The notes: generated by a model from the sequence alone, not told the origin. Counted from the first letter of the stretch, positions 28,217-40,240 are shown. The stretch is 64,000 nt of DNA from Glandiceps talaboti (GCF_964340395.1 NC_135568.1:500001-564000); one strand, 5' to 3'. Program-made: numbers and translations.

Positions 28217-28760
28217 TATTTTATTTATTGCATCCCTTTTGTATCAGGGGATCACTAAGCATGTTAAGAGCAGCACTAACAGAAAAACAAAATACATACA
28301 TGATACACTACTAAAAGTTAGAGAAGATACGACTAGTATAGTCACATACAGAAACAAACAATATGTATTTGAGGCAAAACCGGACGCTGAAACGGTCAAT
28401 GTGTAACTCCCGAGAAACACGTCTTCGGAACCATAAATTGCATAGATACCACCAGAATCAATTGTCTCAGTGCAGTTTTTTTTGTGACCCAATTTAACGT
28501 GACCCTCTGTCCAGACAGCATAAAGAAAACCTGCTGTTTTCAATAGGAATAACAACCTTTATTCCCCTGTCTGTCCTGTTCGTATCCGCTTGTTTGCGCA
28601 TGTGCAGTGTTAGAAACATGCCTTCATTGTCGAGTACAATTGGGTATTGAGACGACTCCGCCCATTTCATGTTACAGTCTCCTAACGTGTAATAGAAAAC
28701 GTTTGTTCGCGTGTAAGGGTACAGCGTTGAGTGAGAATACAGCATACAGAGTGGTCGTAC
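28215..28760 (-). mobile_element. possible retroposon 3' end with (AT)n tail
   Basis: Read on the minus strand, a short CCCCTGATACAAAAGGGAT hairpin-like step is followed by AATAAATAAA and then the (AT)n tract. This resembles the 3' ends of non-LTR retrotransposons, which often finish in AATAAA plus a simple repeat. Two overlapping minus-strand frames lie upstream (28494-28745, 83 codons; 28244-28555, 103 codons with a hydrophobic C-terminal third). Neither resembles a reverse transcriptase or other family I know. The upstream boundary is arbitrary. An alternative is the last exon of a gene with a polyadenylation signal about 17 bases after its stop codon. Confidence 0.3.
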
Positions 28761-30112
28761 GTTTACTTCTAAGACTAGTGGAATGTTATAGGTAGGTGTT
28801 CAATTTATGTGAGGTATATCCGAGATGTACGTATACGTTGTAACAGACAGCCTTCGTTGTGTCAGTATGTTTATTTTTTACGTCGATTTACTATTCAAGC
28901 GATTTGATGATAATGTACAACATTTGACATAACAACTGATATCAAAAAATTCAATTTGGGTTAGTATAGACATAGTGAAAGCTGTTTAACTTTAGAGCTT
29001 CACTTTACAGAAAACCACTGCTGTGTCTTTCGTGCATTACTCGTATGACGTGCACAAAAGTTGAATCACCAGACATTTCCTTCCCTTCGTCAGGAAAACT
29101 GAGTGGTTTGAATACCATGTCAACCGTCACACTACTCAGACATATTGTTCTAGACTTTGAGATGAATGAGATTCATAATTTCCGTACCGTGAACTACGCA
29201 AGTTTATGATACAATGAACTCTGTTGCCACCAGTCGCAAACTTGTTCGTCATTTCTACGTGTAGCAATGCAAGCATTATTTCAGTAGCTTATTTTTTCAC
29301 ACTTTCTGAGAACAAGAATTTGCAATTTTACAACATCGACAACGATACGACTCGTGTTCCCTTGGCAACGATGGATAGACATGTGTTTTATTTTTCAACT
29401 GTTGCACTTTGTGTTCGTGCGTGTGTTAATGGAATGACACGCTTCGCAGGTTTTGTTATTGGACCAATGTCCCCCTCCCTCTCTGGTCTTCCTGTCGTAA
29501 TGGTGTAGTGTTGTACTTGTGCTCTGCCAAATGAGCATCACCCAAACATCTTAGCATGTTACATGTCATTGGAATGGTTTGGCCAATTGTGTTAGTTTCG
29601 TCCGTACAGATAATTCAAAACCCCATCCCAAGCTCCAAAACTTGACAAGTCATGGTTCACAGCTTTTCTAGGGTGTTTATTTTTTTGTTTTGGAAACGAA
29701 AGATTCTTAGCCAAGACAGATTTACTTTGACAAAGAATCTCGGTGTTTGTACATTTGTCTACCAAAGTAATTCCACGATTCCATGTTAGAAAAAACAGAG
29801 ATTACTACCACTACTTGAATATTGAAAGGATTTAAACTGTCTGCATTTGAAGGAGACGTTTACATGGTGCTGATGGCCGTGTACTTTTCACATTTCTTTA
29901 AACGACTGTTGTGTAACGACATCTGACCAATTCGATCCCTGATCACCCCCCCCCCCCCCGAGCACTTCACTTACCCCCATCGGCACACTAGCCAAAACTA
30001 AGTAAACAAAAACATCAACTTATCATCTTTGCAAACTTAAAGTTCAACCAACCCCCCCCCCCCACCCCCACCTGCAATAATCGTGTTGGAAGTTCTGAAA
30101 CTAGACACTTTA
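28761..30112. other. unannotated sequence
   Basis: No gene was recognised. Runs of C occur near 29947-29960 and 30052-30067. Confidence 0.5.
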
Positions 30113-30252
<140 letters not shown>

Positions 30253-30620
30253 TTTTATTCACTGTACTTTTTAGATGTAGATACACAAAACACAAGGCAA
30301 TGGTACCTCTAACATAAATTTAACACACTAAAGTAAAAGTCGATAAGTACAGAGGGTCAACCAAAGGCAGATGGCACATAATTATATTACATGTAACAGT
30401 TCAGACCTGGAGTCAAAAAACACTGAAAATTTAAACACTTCGGATTTACGACAGTGTATATGGACATTTTCATATATGGAAGGGGGACAAGCTATAATAA
30501 GCAGTATGCCGCCAATATCTATAACTACTAGTGCGAGCTTTACCTGTATTTCACATGCAACGCAAATTTTCACACAAAAGCTAATTTTTAAAAAGCGTGC
30601 TCGACTACATACGCTTTGAT
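30253..30620 (-). mobile_element. probable retroposon 3' end with (AACT)n tail
   Basis: On the minus strand the sequence ends GTGAATAAAATAACTAACT and continues as a long (AACT)n tract. AATAAA followed at once by a tetranucleotide array is the usual form of a non-LTR retrotransposon or SINE 3' terminus. A 63-codon frame upstream (30382-30573) has no recognised motif, so the part seen is probably 3' UTR. The 5' limit is a guess because no target-site duplication was identified. Confidence 0.4.
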
Positions 30621-31648
30621 ATGAATTAAAGCATATTACATGACCGAACTGCGAAAAGATACCAAGAAATATACAAAGCCTTGTTATTATATTTACTTCT
30701 CATGAAAACGCAAGTTGGAATTAGCAATGCAAACATTAGGGCTGTCACATCGCTGAAAAACAGACACCACGGTATTCACAGTATCACAGAGGTCAATAAT
30801 TCATTTGTGTTCGATGACATCGAGATACCTCTCAGGTTAAGACTTGGGGTTAAGAAGGTGGATTTATTTAATTGATACCCACACACCTGTATAAACTCGG
30901 TCATAATCGCTGTTTTGAGCGAGGCGACGAACAATGTAAAAAGTTGCGTACTTTGTTATTCTTGTGATTTTCAATACTTAAACATCTCTTGGTGCAGAAT
31001 TCCTAAATACCCCCTTGAATATATCCATGGATTCAGCTAGATTTGTAGTGTTTTCCTACCTGACATTTTCAGAAAACTTGATTAATAATAAGTGTATATC
31101 GTGTAGACATATGAATTGGACTGACTTTTTGCACGCTTTACTCGGCATAATCAATCATTGGTTGATGTGTACGTTGGGTGTTTACATTCTCCATTCGACG
31201 TCATTTTCTGGCATCTTTCAGTGGATATTTAAGTTAACCAAGGCTTGATTAGTTTTGTTGTTAGGTGATACCGGTTCGACCTCGATGGAACTCTTGTGTC
31301 TACACGAAAGACAGTGAGAGTTTCTGTTAAGGATCCGTAACCTTGGACAAATGGAACTGTATATTATTGTTATTTTTTTTATAAAGCCGCCTGTACAAGA
31401 TGGTTAAGTAATCTATCTGATTGTGTCAATACTATACTTGTGTGGGACTGTTAACTTTCACATTATTTCGTCATCTAAGTTCGGGATGAGATGATGCAGA
31501 CATTTTGTCATAAGGTCGCGAGATGCCAACATATGTTGGGGATGCCAGGATGCTGGGATAAGGGTGATTTTAAATTTTAGGACTGTTGCCAATAAAAACA
31601 AAAGTAAAGGAAAAGGTATACCAAAAGATGTATGTATGACAGTATGAT
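30621..31648. other. unannotated sequence
   Basis: No gene was recognised. Just before the next microsatellite, CAATAAAAAC occurs near 31591, which is not enough to call a retroposon end. Confidence 0.5.
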
Positions 31649-31824
31649 TGTATGTATGTATGTATGTATGTATGTATGTATGTATGTATGTATGTATGTA
31701 TGTATGTATGTATGTATGTATGTATGTATGTATGTATGTATGTATGTATGTATGTATGTATGTATGTGTGTGTGTGTATGTATGTATGTATGTATGTATG
31801 TATATGTATGTATGTATGTATGTG

Positions 31825-31856
<32 letters not shown>

Positions 31857-31980
31857 TGTATGTATGTATGTATGTATGCATGCATGCATGCTTGTTTGTG
31901 CGTTTGTGCGTTCGTTTATTTGTTTTGTTTGTTTGTTTGTTTGTTTGTTTGTTTGTTTGTTTGTTTGTTTGTTTGTTTGT
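31649..31980. repeat. (TATG)n then (TTTG)n microsatellites
   Basis: About 55 TATG units with a few TGTG and TATATG variants (31649-31877) grade through CATG and GTGCGTTTG steps into about sixteen TTTG units (31916-31980). Confidence 0.95.
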
Positions 31981-32799
31981 GCTTACGTATGTTTGGACGA
32001 ATGGCCGACTGCAACTTTTGTAGTCATTGTTTCAAAAGATAGAAAAGTAAACAGTAAACAAAGCAGAAAAACATTGCACTGTGGAGAAATCAACGCATAG
32101 CAGAACAAAGCAAAACAAGATAACATACTTGGGATGTTGGGTGGGGTCATTATTTCGAAAATGTACCCCAAGTCTCAATCACCAATTTATGTCTAAGCGT
32201 TGTAATTTTGATAATAATTTTTGTTTCGTGATCATCACGACAGCTGTTGAAAGAATTATCACTCTCCAAGGACATAATTTCGTCAGCGATCTTTGCAAAT
32301 CTGAGTAAAGTACTCCAATTCACATATCTGTTTCACTTAGTTATGACTTTGTTGAGTTTTCCTACACTCCTAATACACGTGGCATACATCACTGCCGTGT
32401 TAAAGTCATTAAAGTCTATTTACCTTATAGTGGTGATCTGTATGAACAGTGTGTTATTGGACAATATCAACCTTGTACATTACTATTAATACTTACCAGA
32501 CACGTGTAGGCTCTGAAAATTAATATACTCTAATGTTTTATAGTTTTCGGCATACATATATCAACTCGGTGGCTTTGTCATACAAGATTTCTTCAGGTTG
32601 AACAGATAAACAGTCACAAGTTAAAGGCTAAAGGTTGTAACATTTAATAAAATATTCTCTATATCAACTTTTGAGCTCTTGATGTGTGTTTGTGTAAGAA
32701 GTTAATCAGTCGGACAGTCAGTCAGTCAATTTATGTTTTTTTCAAATTACTAATTTGCTTCATAGTTAGGTATTTAACTAATTAGTCACTCGCTCTTTC
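31981..32799. other. unannotated sequence
   Basis: No gene was recognised. The region lies between two microsatellites and has open frames of at most 80 codons. Confidence 0.5.
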
Positions 32800-32987
32800 C
32801 CTCACTCACTCACTCACTCACTCACTCACTCACTCACTCACTCACTCACTCACTCACTCACTCACTCACTCACTCACTCACTCACTCACTCACTCACTCA
32901 CTCACTCACTCACTCACTCACTCACTCACTCACTCACTCACTCACTCACTCACTCACTCTCTCACTCACTCACTCACTCACTCACTC
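32800..32987. repeat. (CACT)n microsatellite
   Basis: About 47 CACT units with one TCTC interruption (near 32959). It ends exactly where the truncated LINE open frame begins, so the retrotransposon probably inserted in it, or the tract expanded after insertion. Confidence 0.95.
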
Positions 32988-33167
32988 AACTGGTCAACTG
33001 TCGACAACATCTACAAAATTATGAAAACCCTAGCCACTCCATGCCAAGTAAAATGTTCCAAATGTAACGACATTGCTGATGACCTTCTCATTCATCTAAC
33101 AACACCAAGTCATCATAGATCCATATCCATTATCTCTGAACAACTCTTTTCAACGAACTCCATGTAG
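32988..33167 (+). pseudogene. C-terminal fragment of LINE ORF2 (reverse transcriptase)
   Basis: Sixty codons including the stop are open from the (CACT)n junction, beginning NWSTVDNIYKIMKTLATPC. Residues 19-36 read CQVKCSKCNDIADDLLIH, a Cys-rich cluster with a following His (C19, C23, C26, H36). Non-LTR ORF2 proteins typically carry such a zinc-binding-like segment after the reverse transcriptase domain, followed by a tail of 20 to 50 residues and the stop, which is the layout here. All catalytic parts (endonuclease, reverse transcriptase core) are missing, so the fragment is inactive. The assignment rests on motif and context and has not been checked by a database search. Confidence 0.6.
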
Positions 33168-33387
33168 ACACTTCTGTGGCTTTGTTCAACTTAAACGAGC
33201 TTAATTTTATAACAAGTACTTCTAGATATTAATTTCAACTTTATGCATATTATGTGCCTTGACTACTAGTCTCCAAGCCAACGCCATGTTCATTGACACG
33301 TGACCATTATTTAGATTTTACCTCTCTAATTTGTAGTTTTTGATTTTGTGTTGATGTAACTCTTCTCTTCCTTGAGGAGAAATAAAG

Positions 33388-33389
<2 letters not shown>

Positions 33390-33425
<36 letters not shown>
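33390..33425. repeat. (AAC)n tail of the LINE fragment
   Basis: Eleven or twelve CAA/AAC units directly follow the AATAAAGAAA terminus. Position and motif suggest the retrotransposon tail, possibly lengthened later by slippage. Confidence 0.9.
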
Positions 33426-33512
33426 TGGAGAGTAATTTCATAATTTTACATACTACAATCACTCAAAGAAAGTTGATATTTTGCCTTCATAGGGTATATT
33501 TGCTATGGACCA

Positions 33513-33669
33513 TTACATGATGGGAGTCAGCAGAAAGAATATATTCATGGTTGAACAATGAATATTTATGAGAGATGTTTTACATTGAAGAGTATAAACA
33601 CTCAGGAGTCATGAATATTCATTGTGCGGGCATGGATATATCATTTCTACTGACGCCCATCAACTCGTA
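33513..33669. mobile_element. MITE-like inverted repeat, arms about 58 bp
   Basis: The left arm (33513-33570) and right arm (33609-33669) are imperfect inverted complements over nearly their whole length. Shared blocks include GTCAGCAGAAA/GTCAGTAGAAA, ATATATTCATG/ATATATCCATG and AACAATGAATATT/CACAATGAATATT. Both arms end in TTAC. The spacer is about 38 bp. A hairpin-forming non-autonomous element is the likeliest explanation, and it directly adjoins the 32-bp minisatellite. Confidence 0.6.
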
Positions 33670-34136
33670 AATTACTTGTAATTAAATCTAACTTACTTGT
33701 AAGTTACTAATAACTAAAGCTACCTAACTTGTACTAATTAAAGTTACCCAGCTTGTCTATTACTGGTAACTAAAACTACCTAATTTGTATATTACTGGTA
33801 ATTAAAGCTACCTAACTTGTAAATTAATGGTAATTAAAGCTACTTAACTTATCAATTATTGGTATGTAAAACCACCTAGCTTGCCAGTTGGTTGTGATTA
33901 AAGCTAAATAACTTGTAAGTTACTGGTAAGTAAAGCTACCAACTGTTCAATTATTGGTAAATAAAGCCACCTAGCTTGACAGTTGCTTGTAATTAAAGCT
34001 ACCTATCTTGTCAGTTACTGGTAAGTTAAGCTAACTAATTTGTCAATTACTGGTGAATAAAGCTACCTAACTTCAAAATTATTGATGAAGCTACCTAAAT
34101 TGTAAATTATTGGTAATTAAAGCTACCTAATTAACT
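33661..34136. repeat. diverged minisatellite, 32-bp unit, about 15 copies
   Basis: The unit is roughly TTGTAAATTACTGG followed by TAATTAAAGCTACCTAAC. Copies have many substitutions and a few deletions, so this array is older than those at 16.8, 19.7 and 22.4 kb. Its first unit overlaps the end of the MITE-like hairpin. Confidence 0.85.
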
Positions 34137-37100
34137 GAACATGATACTTCTGGTAAAATTTATTTGATACCAACTACATAACCATCGTATCGTTGATGGA
34201 GTCAGTTATTTTGAACACACTGTTGCTAAGTAACCCTTTTTATTGGACGATGGTAATAAAGGATGACAATATCATGAAAATAGCATAAATATAGCTTAAA
34301 ACTTTTTCAAAAATTGAGTTCCCCTTTTTATCGAAAATCGTATTACTGGCAACGCAAACATTTGCCTTTGTTAGTTTCCTGGTGATTTTCAATATTTTTG
34401 TCTCTAGTAGCAAAAGGTCGAGGGGTATAAATAAACAAATTATCGCAGCTGATCTAAAAAAATCGGGTTAAATACAATTTTATTACGTTTCCCTTTACAA
34501 ATCTGTCGTGCAACGATTTATTCCGTGTGTAAATGACAGCTATGGTTAAAATGTTACTGATGTTGCCGGGCAGTGAAAAAAGTCTTAACACGATCATTTG
34601 ATACAAAGAACCCCGGATACACGAGGCTTAAAATCCTAACCCAATAGCTCACTAAATCAAATAGTTATAATCACTTGAAATATGCCAACTTTATACTTGT
34701 CAGCTTCATCGTGTCTGACTTGAATCCTCGCAATTTTGTTATTTTCTTTCATGACACATGTACTGTTAAAATTATAAATTGACAAATCGGCACACTCATC
34801 AGGTCTAACCATACCCTGTGAGTTGGGGTTGTCTTTTAGCCGCGTGGTTCAACCTCTTGCGTCTTAGTACCACTACTGTTGCGGTTTGATAAAATTTGTC
34901 ATTCTGTAAGTTCAGTTTGAAAACCGAACAACGCTGATTTTCATGGGCACACTCCAGTTTCCCCTGCATCACTGAACCCACTATAGTTGGCCCTGGGGCT
35001 CACTGGACTTACTGGGAGATGAGTTTATAAAAACCTAAAGAACTATTCAGTATAAATAACGATTATTATAGTTAGACAACGTGAACACAAATATAATCTA
35101 AACCAACCAATACATCTAGTCAGTAATCATGTACTATTTGACGGATACTAAGTTAAGGTACAGCAAATTAAATTTGTCTGGAATTTTTTTTAGAGTAGTT
35201 TCATTTTCTATTAAATGGAATTAGCTATCTTTTATAGCTTGTTTTGGTATTGCTGTTCATGCAAATATTTATGTTCGAAGTAGTTTGTTTTTAACCACAT
35301 TTATTATAAACTTCTGAATAGTAATATCACTTGTCATTTATCCAAATATTCTGTGACATATTGTCTTTGCTATAAGAATCACGCCATTGTTACAAATACG
35401 TCATTTCAAATGTGGTCTGATATTTGATGTGTAATTGATATTAATCTAGCCGGCCTCACACTAAGCTTACTTTGTGGCACTTTCCATAAATCATCGGAAT
35501 GTAATGATATGTGTAATTTTATACTTGAAGTTAACAAAGCCCAAACAAACACACAATTTTTTGGACAATGTTAACTGTTTATTTAGGAATTTATCTTTGA
35601 CGAGTATACTAGCTGTGAATTGAGATGATCGTGTTTTCCGACTTGTCATATGTGTACTTTACTTGTTCGCACACATTTGGTCGGATCTCTAACCCAACTT
35701 TTCAATGCGGTGTGCTTAGTTCGTATAATAAACAGACTAAGACTTTGTAAAACCCAAATATTTGCCTTGAAAGTCATCATCACATTCTCTCAAGTTTGGC
35801 TCTCATGCCAGGCTCCAAGTTTTCTCCATGTCTCTCGGCAACCTCTCGTCGTCACCTAACCAAAATGATAAATGAATATACGCTCGGTGGATATAACCTT
35901 GTAGATTGTCAAACACAACAATGCCTCGATGACACGCCTCTTCTAAGTTATGTCAGATAAAGGTCCCTCGATGGGGATATAGGCATAAATCACCAACAGT
36001 CCAGCAAAGACACGCATGAATTCGCCGGCAAACACAGGTGTCACTCGTTCTTACATGTTGTACCGAAATTGGTTGATGAAAAATTTCAATATGTTATACC
36101 AACACATCACACCGTGACTCTGCTGAGTGTATGTTTCGAACTTTAAACTTTATTCCAAAACGGTTATAAATGCAACATACTGAGATGACCCGAATTCATT
36201 GATTTAAAAGGGGAGACGCCCATACAACCAATGACTTGAGTCTTGTGGTGTCGTCAGGTTAAGAGAGTACAATTTATATTGTAGTAATGACGCTTTTAGC
36301 GCACATATAGTTGTGCCTGTAACGACTTGTTTGGTGAACGAGTTGGTTAAGCTCTGTAACACCACAGCTCATGACGTTAAAAGTGACATTTTGACGTGTT
36401 GAAATACAATGACTGGTTAAACCTCCTCCGTTTGAATAATGAGTCCATCCTTGGCCTTTTTTCTAAAGCCAATAAATTGATCACCTCTCTATTTCTTGTC
36501 CACGACTACTTGTCTTTCTCAGTATCTCGACTTGCCAAATTATTTACCTTGGTCAGTATCTTAAAACTGCACCTGCACAAAGTCTCTTGTTCCTTTTTGA
36601 AACTAAACAGGGTCGAAATTTTCACTGATTCAAAACATCTGCAGAAAGAACGTGCTCAATGGCCAAGCCAATTTACTTACATTGTTCAACTTTAACCCCC
36701 AAACCACCGGTAATGGTGTCCAAATACATCCGATGGGAAGAGAATGGGTTTGACCCAAAAAGTCTCTTGTCTCAGCAACATAACACTTTCTTGGTAAATC
36801 TTACAAGTAGTAAACGCCCTACTTCTTAATGAAACCTAATTCCAATATCTATTCTTCCCAGATGTCATGTTGAAGTTATTAGAGTCAAAGAAAGCATATT
36901 TCGGTATTCTTGTTTGAACTGCATCGCCGGTACGTAAAGGCCTGGGGTGACGTTTTTTTCCCATTTCTTGACACCTTTATGAATGAGAATTTTGCCTCAC
37001 CATTGATTGGTGTTCCGTTTTCTCTAGTACACATCGTTAGAAAACGAACAGACCCTATGTGCTATCAGCTATATATTCCGTTAATGTCATTTTGGCTACA

Positions 37101-37290
37101 GACTGAAAATTACCATTTTTGACGTAAATTGTACTAAATATGAAATGACGCTAAACGACTTTGTTTTGCTCTACAATACTATTGATTTCGTTGACATTTT
37201 CTTTAAAAAAAGACCGAATTTGGATAAACAGAAATACCTATGAATAAGCTTACCTATCGTAACAATTTGGTTCATTTCTAAAACAAAAAA
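34137..37290. other. 3.1 kb with no recognised feature
   Basis: Open frames are at most 99 codons (36396-36695) with no known domain. No repeat, hairpin or RNA gene was recognised. Confidence 0.5.
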
Positions 37291-37320
37291 ACAAACAAAC
37301 AAACAAACAAACAAACAAAC
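37291..37320. repeat. short (AAAC)n microsatellite
   Basis: Seven consecutive AAAC units follow an A-run. Confidence 0.9.
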
Positions 37321-38619
37321 GAAAGTTACAACAAAACTTCCAAGTTACAGCATGTGTGCACAACAATATCTTAGTTCTAAATGTAGGTGATCAAAATAAA
37401 AAAAGTGTCATTATGACCAAAACATTGGAATACGCCATAAGAAAGGTACTTTTTTATGAGCCAAACACCCGCAAAAGAGTGTGATGTCGTTGCCGCAAAA
37501 TGGTCTAGTGATTTTACGACGATCAGCATAATGCGGTCGTTGTATAACTTATTCATTCTCAATAGATTTTTTTAATTCTTAATTTCTGTAATGGGGTCAG
37601 ACAATACACTCTTAGTTTTACCGCAAATTGTTTTCAATAGTCTTTGTTCTTTACGATAAACATGTTCGCTGCAAAACTCCTGTTCTGTATACAAAATGTA
37701 ACATGATATTTGGGAATTCTCCAAGCCTCGGGCAGCTGTCATGTCGCGTGTAATTCGCGAACCGTTGTTTTGTTCCAGAGAATTAGCCCCCGGCAATGTA
37801 CTGGCTGCTGCACCTACAGAATTAGTGGATTCGTGTCTGACCACACGTCGCAGGTCTTGACTGCCTGTTCTTCTGACTCGTTGTCTGCACGCAAAATAGG
37901 ACAGTCACGTCTCTTCCCGTTTGGGTCAACGTTGACGCACGTTTCGATTGTATTTCGGAACTCCGACATTATTATTGATCTCGTTTTATATACTAGGTAA
38001 GTATAAAGATAATATGTATATGTCATATCAGCCTTGCCTCATGGCGGGAAAACAGAAATGAAATATACACGGTGCAATTCCGTGAGTGAGATTACTCGAC
38101 TCTGTTTTAAGATGATAATAACTCGTCTAATGTAAGTAATACGTACCTTTTGTATAAAAAGCAGAGAACGCTTGAAATAAAAATTACGTCAAATTCCTTT
38201 CATCTTGCATTATAAAATGTTTAGTTCGTCATCTTGTCTGGTTTCCGTGTATCTAATTTCCTCGTTCAGATTCTCGAACTGAATGTTTGATATATTATCA
38301 CATATATTATACACTTCCCGGTTTCACCGATGAATCATTTAGTGCAATAATTGAAAGAATTTCTAAATTGTCCTAAATGTGAAATAATAATTGGGTCACC
38401 GGTAAGCCAGGTGCAGCTGTGAATGGGGAATCATTTTCCTGGATTGTGTCTAATAGTCAACCGGTAAGTGTATGACTTTAATATTGGACTTAGAAGTGAC
38501 CTGGTCAGTACGTTGTGTCGTTTGGTCCTATAACCAGGCTTCTTTCTCCAGAAAAAAGCGGTATCTGACATCGACAGGGTAGCATGGCACAACACGCTGT
38601 GTCTTATAGATTAGTTTTC

Positions 38620-38721
38620 CTTGCAGACGGACTAAATCGGGACTTGGTTCTGACAATGTCCCTAGCTTTCTCGGCGTTAATTAGGGACTACGTCAGAAGC
38701 AAGTCCAGTCTGTAAGAAGGA
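38620..38721. other. imperfect hairpin, about 25-bp inner arms
   Basis: GACTTGGTTCTGACAATGTCCCTAG (38641-38665) pairs with the stretch at about 38681-38705 whose reverse complement begins GACTTGCTTCTGACGTAGTC. About 22 of 26 bases match, and a further match (CTTGCAGAC with CTTACAGAC) appears outside after a gap. The loop is about 15 bp. It could be a remnant of an inverted-repeat element or a structured RNA, and nothing in the sequence decides between these. Confidence 0.4.
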
Positions 38722-39822
38722 CTGCTTGTAGACAAGCTGTTACCTCGACCTAATAAACGACTTACTTGTTCCAATGGTTATGTTCTTTATTACTACTTCC
38801 GTAAATAATTCCTTGTTGCAACATGAAGACCAGTAATCTATGAAAATATACTACACGCATACAAGTTCAGACCAAATTAAAAATATACGGTGGTTACCAT
38901 CGTCGCAAACCACGACCTGTTTTACGGCAACGTTCTTAACTAGCCTCCCACTGGGATGTAGTGGTAGAAATAATAACTGCGAGAATGGATGGTTACTAAA
39001 ACTTCGAGTCAGAAAAACCACACAATCATCTAGTCAATGTTTAGGCCAATTCACTACCTCACCTAATTTCACGACGAATACCACACCATATATTCGTCTC
39101 CAAAATTCAAAAGCTGACAAAGTGTTGTTTCTGGTTTGATCGACTGAAACAGGGTAATAATCCGAGTTATAGCGGTTGGTACGCACTTCATATTGATATT
39201 ATATATAACTCCCTTCAAGTTGTTTTAGTTTGCACAGATAAATGAATTTATGAGGCACAGTTAAATGACTATTATGTTCTTGTGAGGGGCCTATTTACTG
39301 AACAACATGTTATGACTATACATTTAATACAATAATCCGTTGATGGGGCCAATTCGGTATGATACGTGTGGTCAATACGTTTTATCGTCCGCCCCTAGTA
39401 TCACCAACTACATCTAACCATTTCGTGTAGGGTGTATGCTCGCTATATAAGTCTCGATAAGAGCGGCACAACACATTGTATTTTATAAGAAGATTGATAG
39501 TAGCAAAATGCAAAGATCATGTGGAAATGACTGGCTTTGTAAACAGTTTAAGCCGTAATTATTTCTTGTTTCACTTCGACCACGATTTTCATAGAAGCTG
39601 ACACTCCTATACACGCACGTAGAAAACAGGTGTCATTTCCCCTTATTCCGGTAACCATTTAGTAATCACTTGATCAACCCATTTTTAATTCTGAACTATT
39701 TCCTCATCAGCATTTCAATGGAATTGTGTTTGATATTTGCAGCCATTCGTGATTGGTTATTTCATGAAAATGTAAAAGAGTATAAAGCTAGGGTTTATGG
39801 CATGATGAATCATTTGTATAAA

Positions 39823-39912
39823 AATGTACATGTAATTTGCATATCACTGTACATGTAATTAGCATATCAATGTATATGTAATTTGCATACCAATGTACAT
39901 GTAATTAGCATA
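39823..39912. repeat. four-copy 23-bp repeat carrying octamer-like motifs
   Basis: Units start at 39823, 39846, 39869 and 39892 with consensus AATGTACATGTAAT plus T/A plus TGCATATC-like ends. Copies 1 and 3 contain ATTTGCAT, the reverse complement of the POU octamer. Copies 2 and 4 contain ATTAGCAT at the same place. The alternation suggests duplication of a 46-bp pair. A binding role is inference only. Confidence 0.85.
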
Positions 39913-40157
39913 ATGATTTGAATGAAGTTCATACGATTCACGTTCCATCTCTCAGATGTATAATATGTACTGGTCGTGGCATGTTTTATAAAGTTCTTGT
40001 CGAAACCCTTGAAGCTATGTTTGCTTCACTGCCACGACACCATTGTCTAACCTCAAACATGTAATCTCAAAGTCTCATGGTACATTGTTGATCTACAAGC
40101 TATACTTTATTTCTATCGCTCAATTATTTCACACTAGATATGTTTTCTATTTTAAAA

Positions 40158-40188
<31 letters not shown>

Positions 40189-40203
40189 TACGACAAACAA
40201 TAA

Positions 40204-40239
<36 letters not shown>
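40158..40239. repeat. (AAC)n trinucleotide block
   Basis: Two (AAC)n runs are separated by a short ACTACGACAAACAATAAA segment. Confidence 0.9.

Positions 40240-40240
<1 letters not shown>

Larger units (their letters stand above)
32988..33425 (+). mobile_element. 5'-truncated non-LTR retrotransposon (LINE) 3' end
   Basis: The element starts in frame at the edge of (CACT)n, encodes the last 59 residues of an ORF2-like protein (32988-33167), has about 210 bp of 3' UTR, a CTTGAGGAGAAATAAAGAAA terminus with AATAAA at 33381-33386, and ends in (AAC)n (33390-33425). Extreme 5' truncation with an intact 3' end and a simple-repeat tail is the normal product of target-primed reverse transcription. The clade (CR1, L2 or Jockey type) cannot be decided from this piece. 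No clear target-site duplication is visible because the 5' side is microsatellite. Confidence 0.75.
37321..40157. other. sequence with a CpG-rich patch, a hairpin and a 23-bp repeat
   Basis: No gene is established. A CpG-rich patch lies at 37730-37970, an imperfect hairpin at 38620-38721 and an octamer-containing repeat at 39823-39912; each has its own entry or finding. Confidence 0.5.

Noticed and set aside
29920-29945. tRNA B-box-like TTCGATCCC near 29931
   Set aside because: There is no matching A box upstream, no acceptor-stem pairing and no cloverleaf.
37967-37992. TATA box and start codon for a minus-strand gene (TATATAAAAC upstream of ATG at 37969)
   Set aside because: The TATA-like motif lies only about 23 bases before the ATG, so transcription would start at or after it; the 50-codon frame has no known domain.
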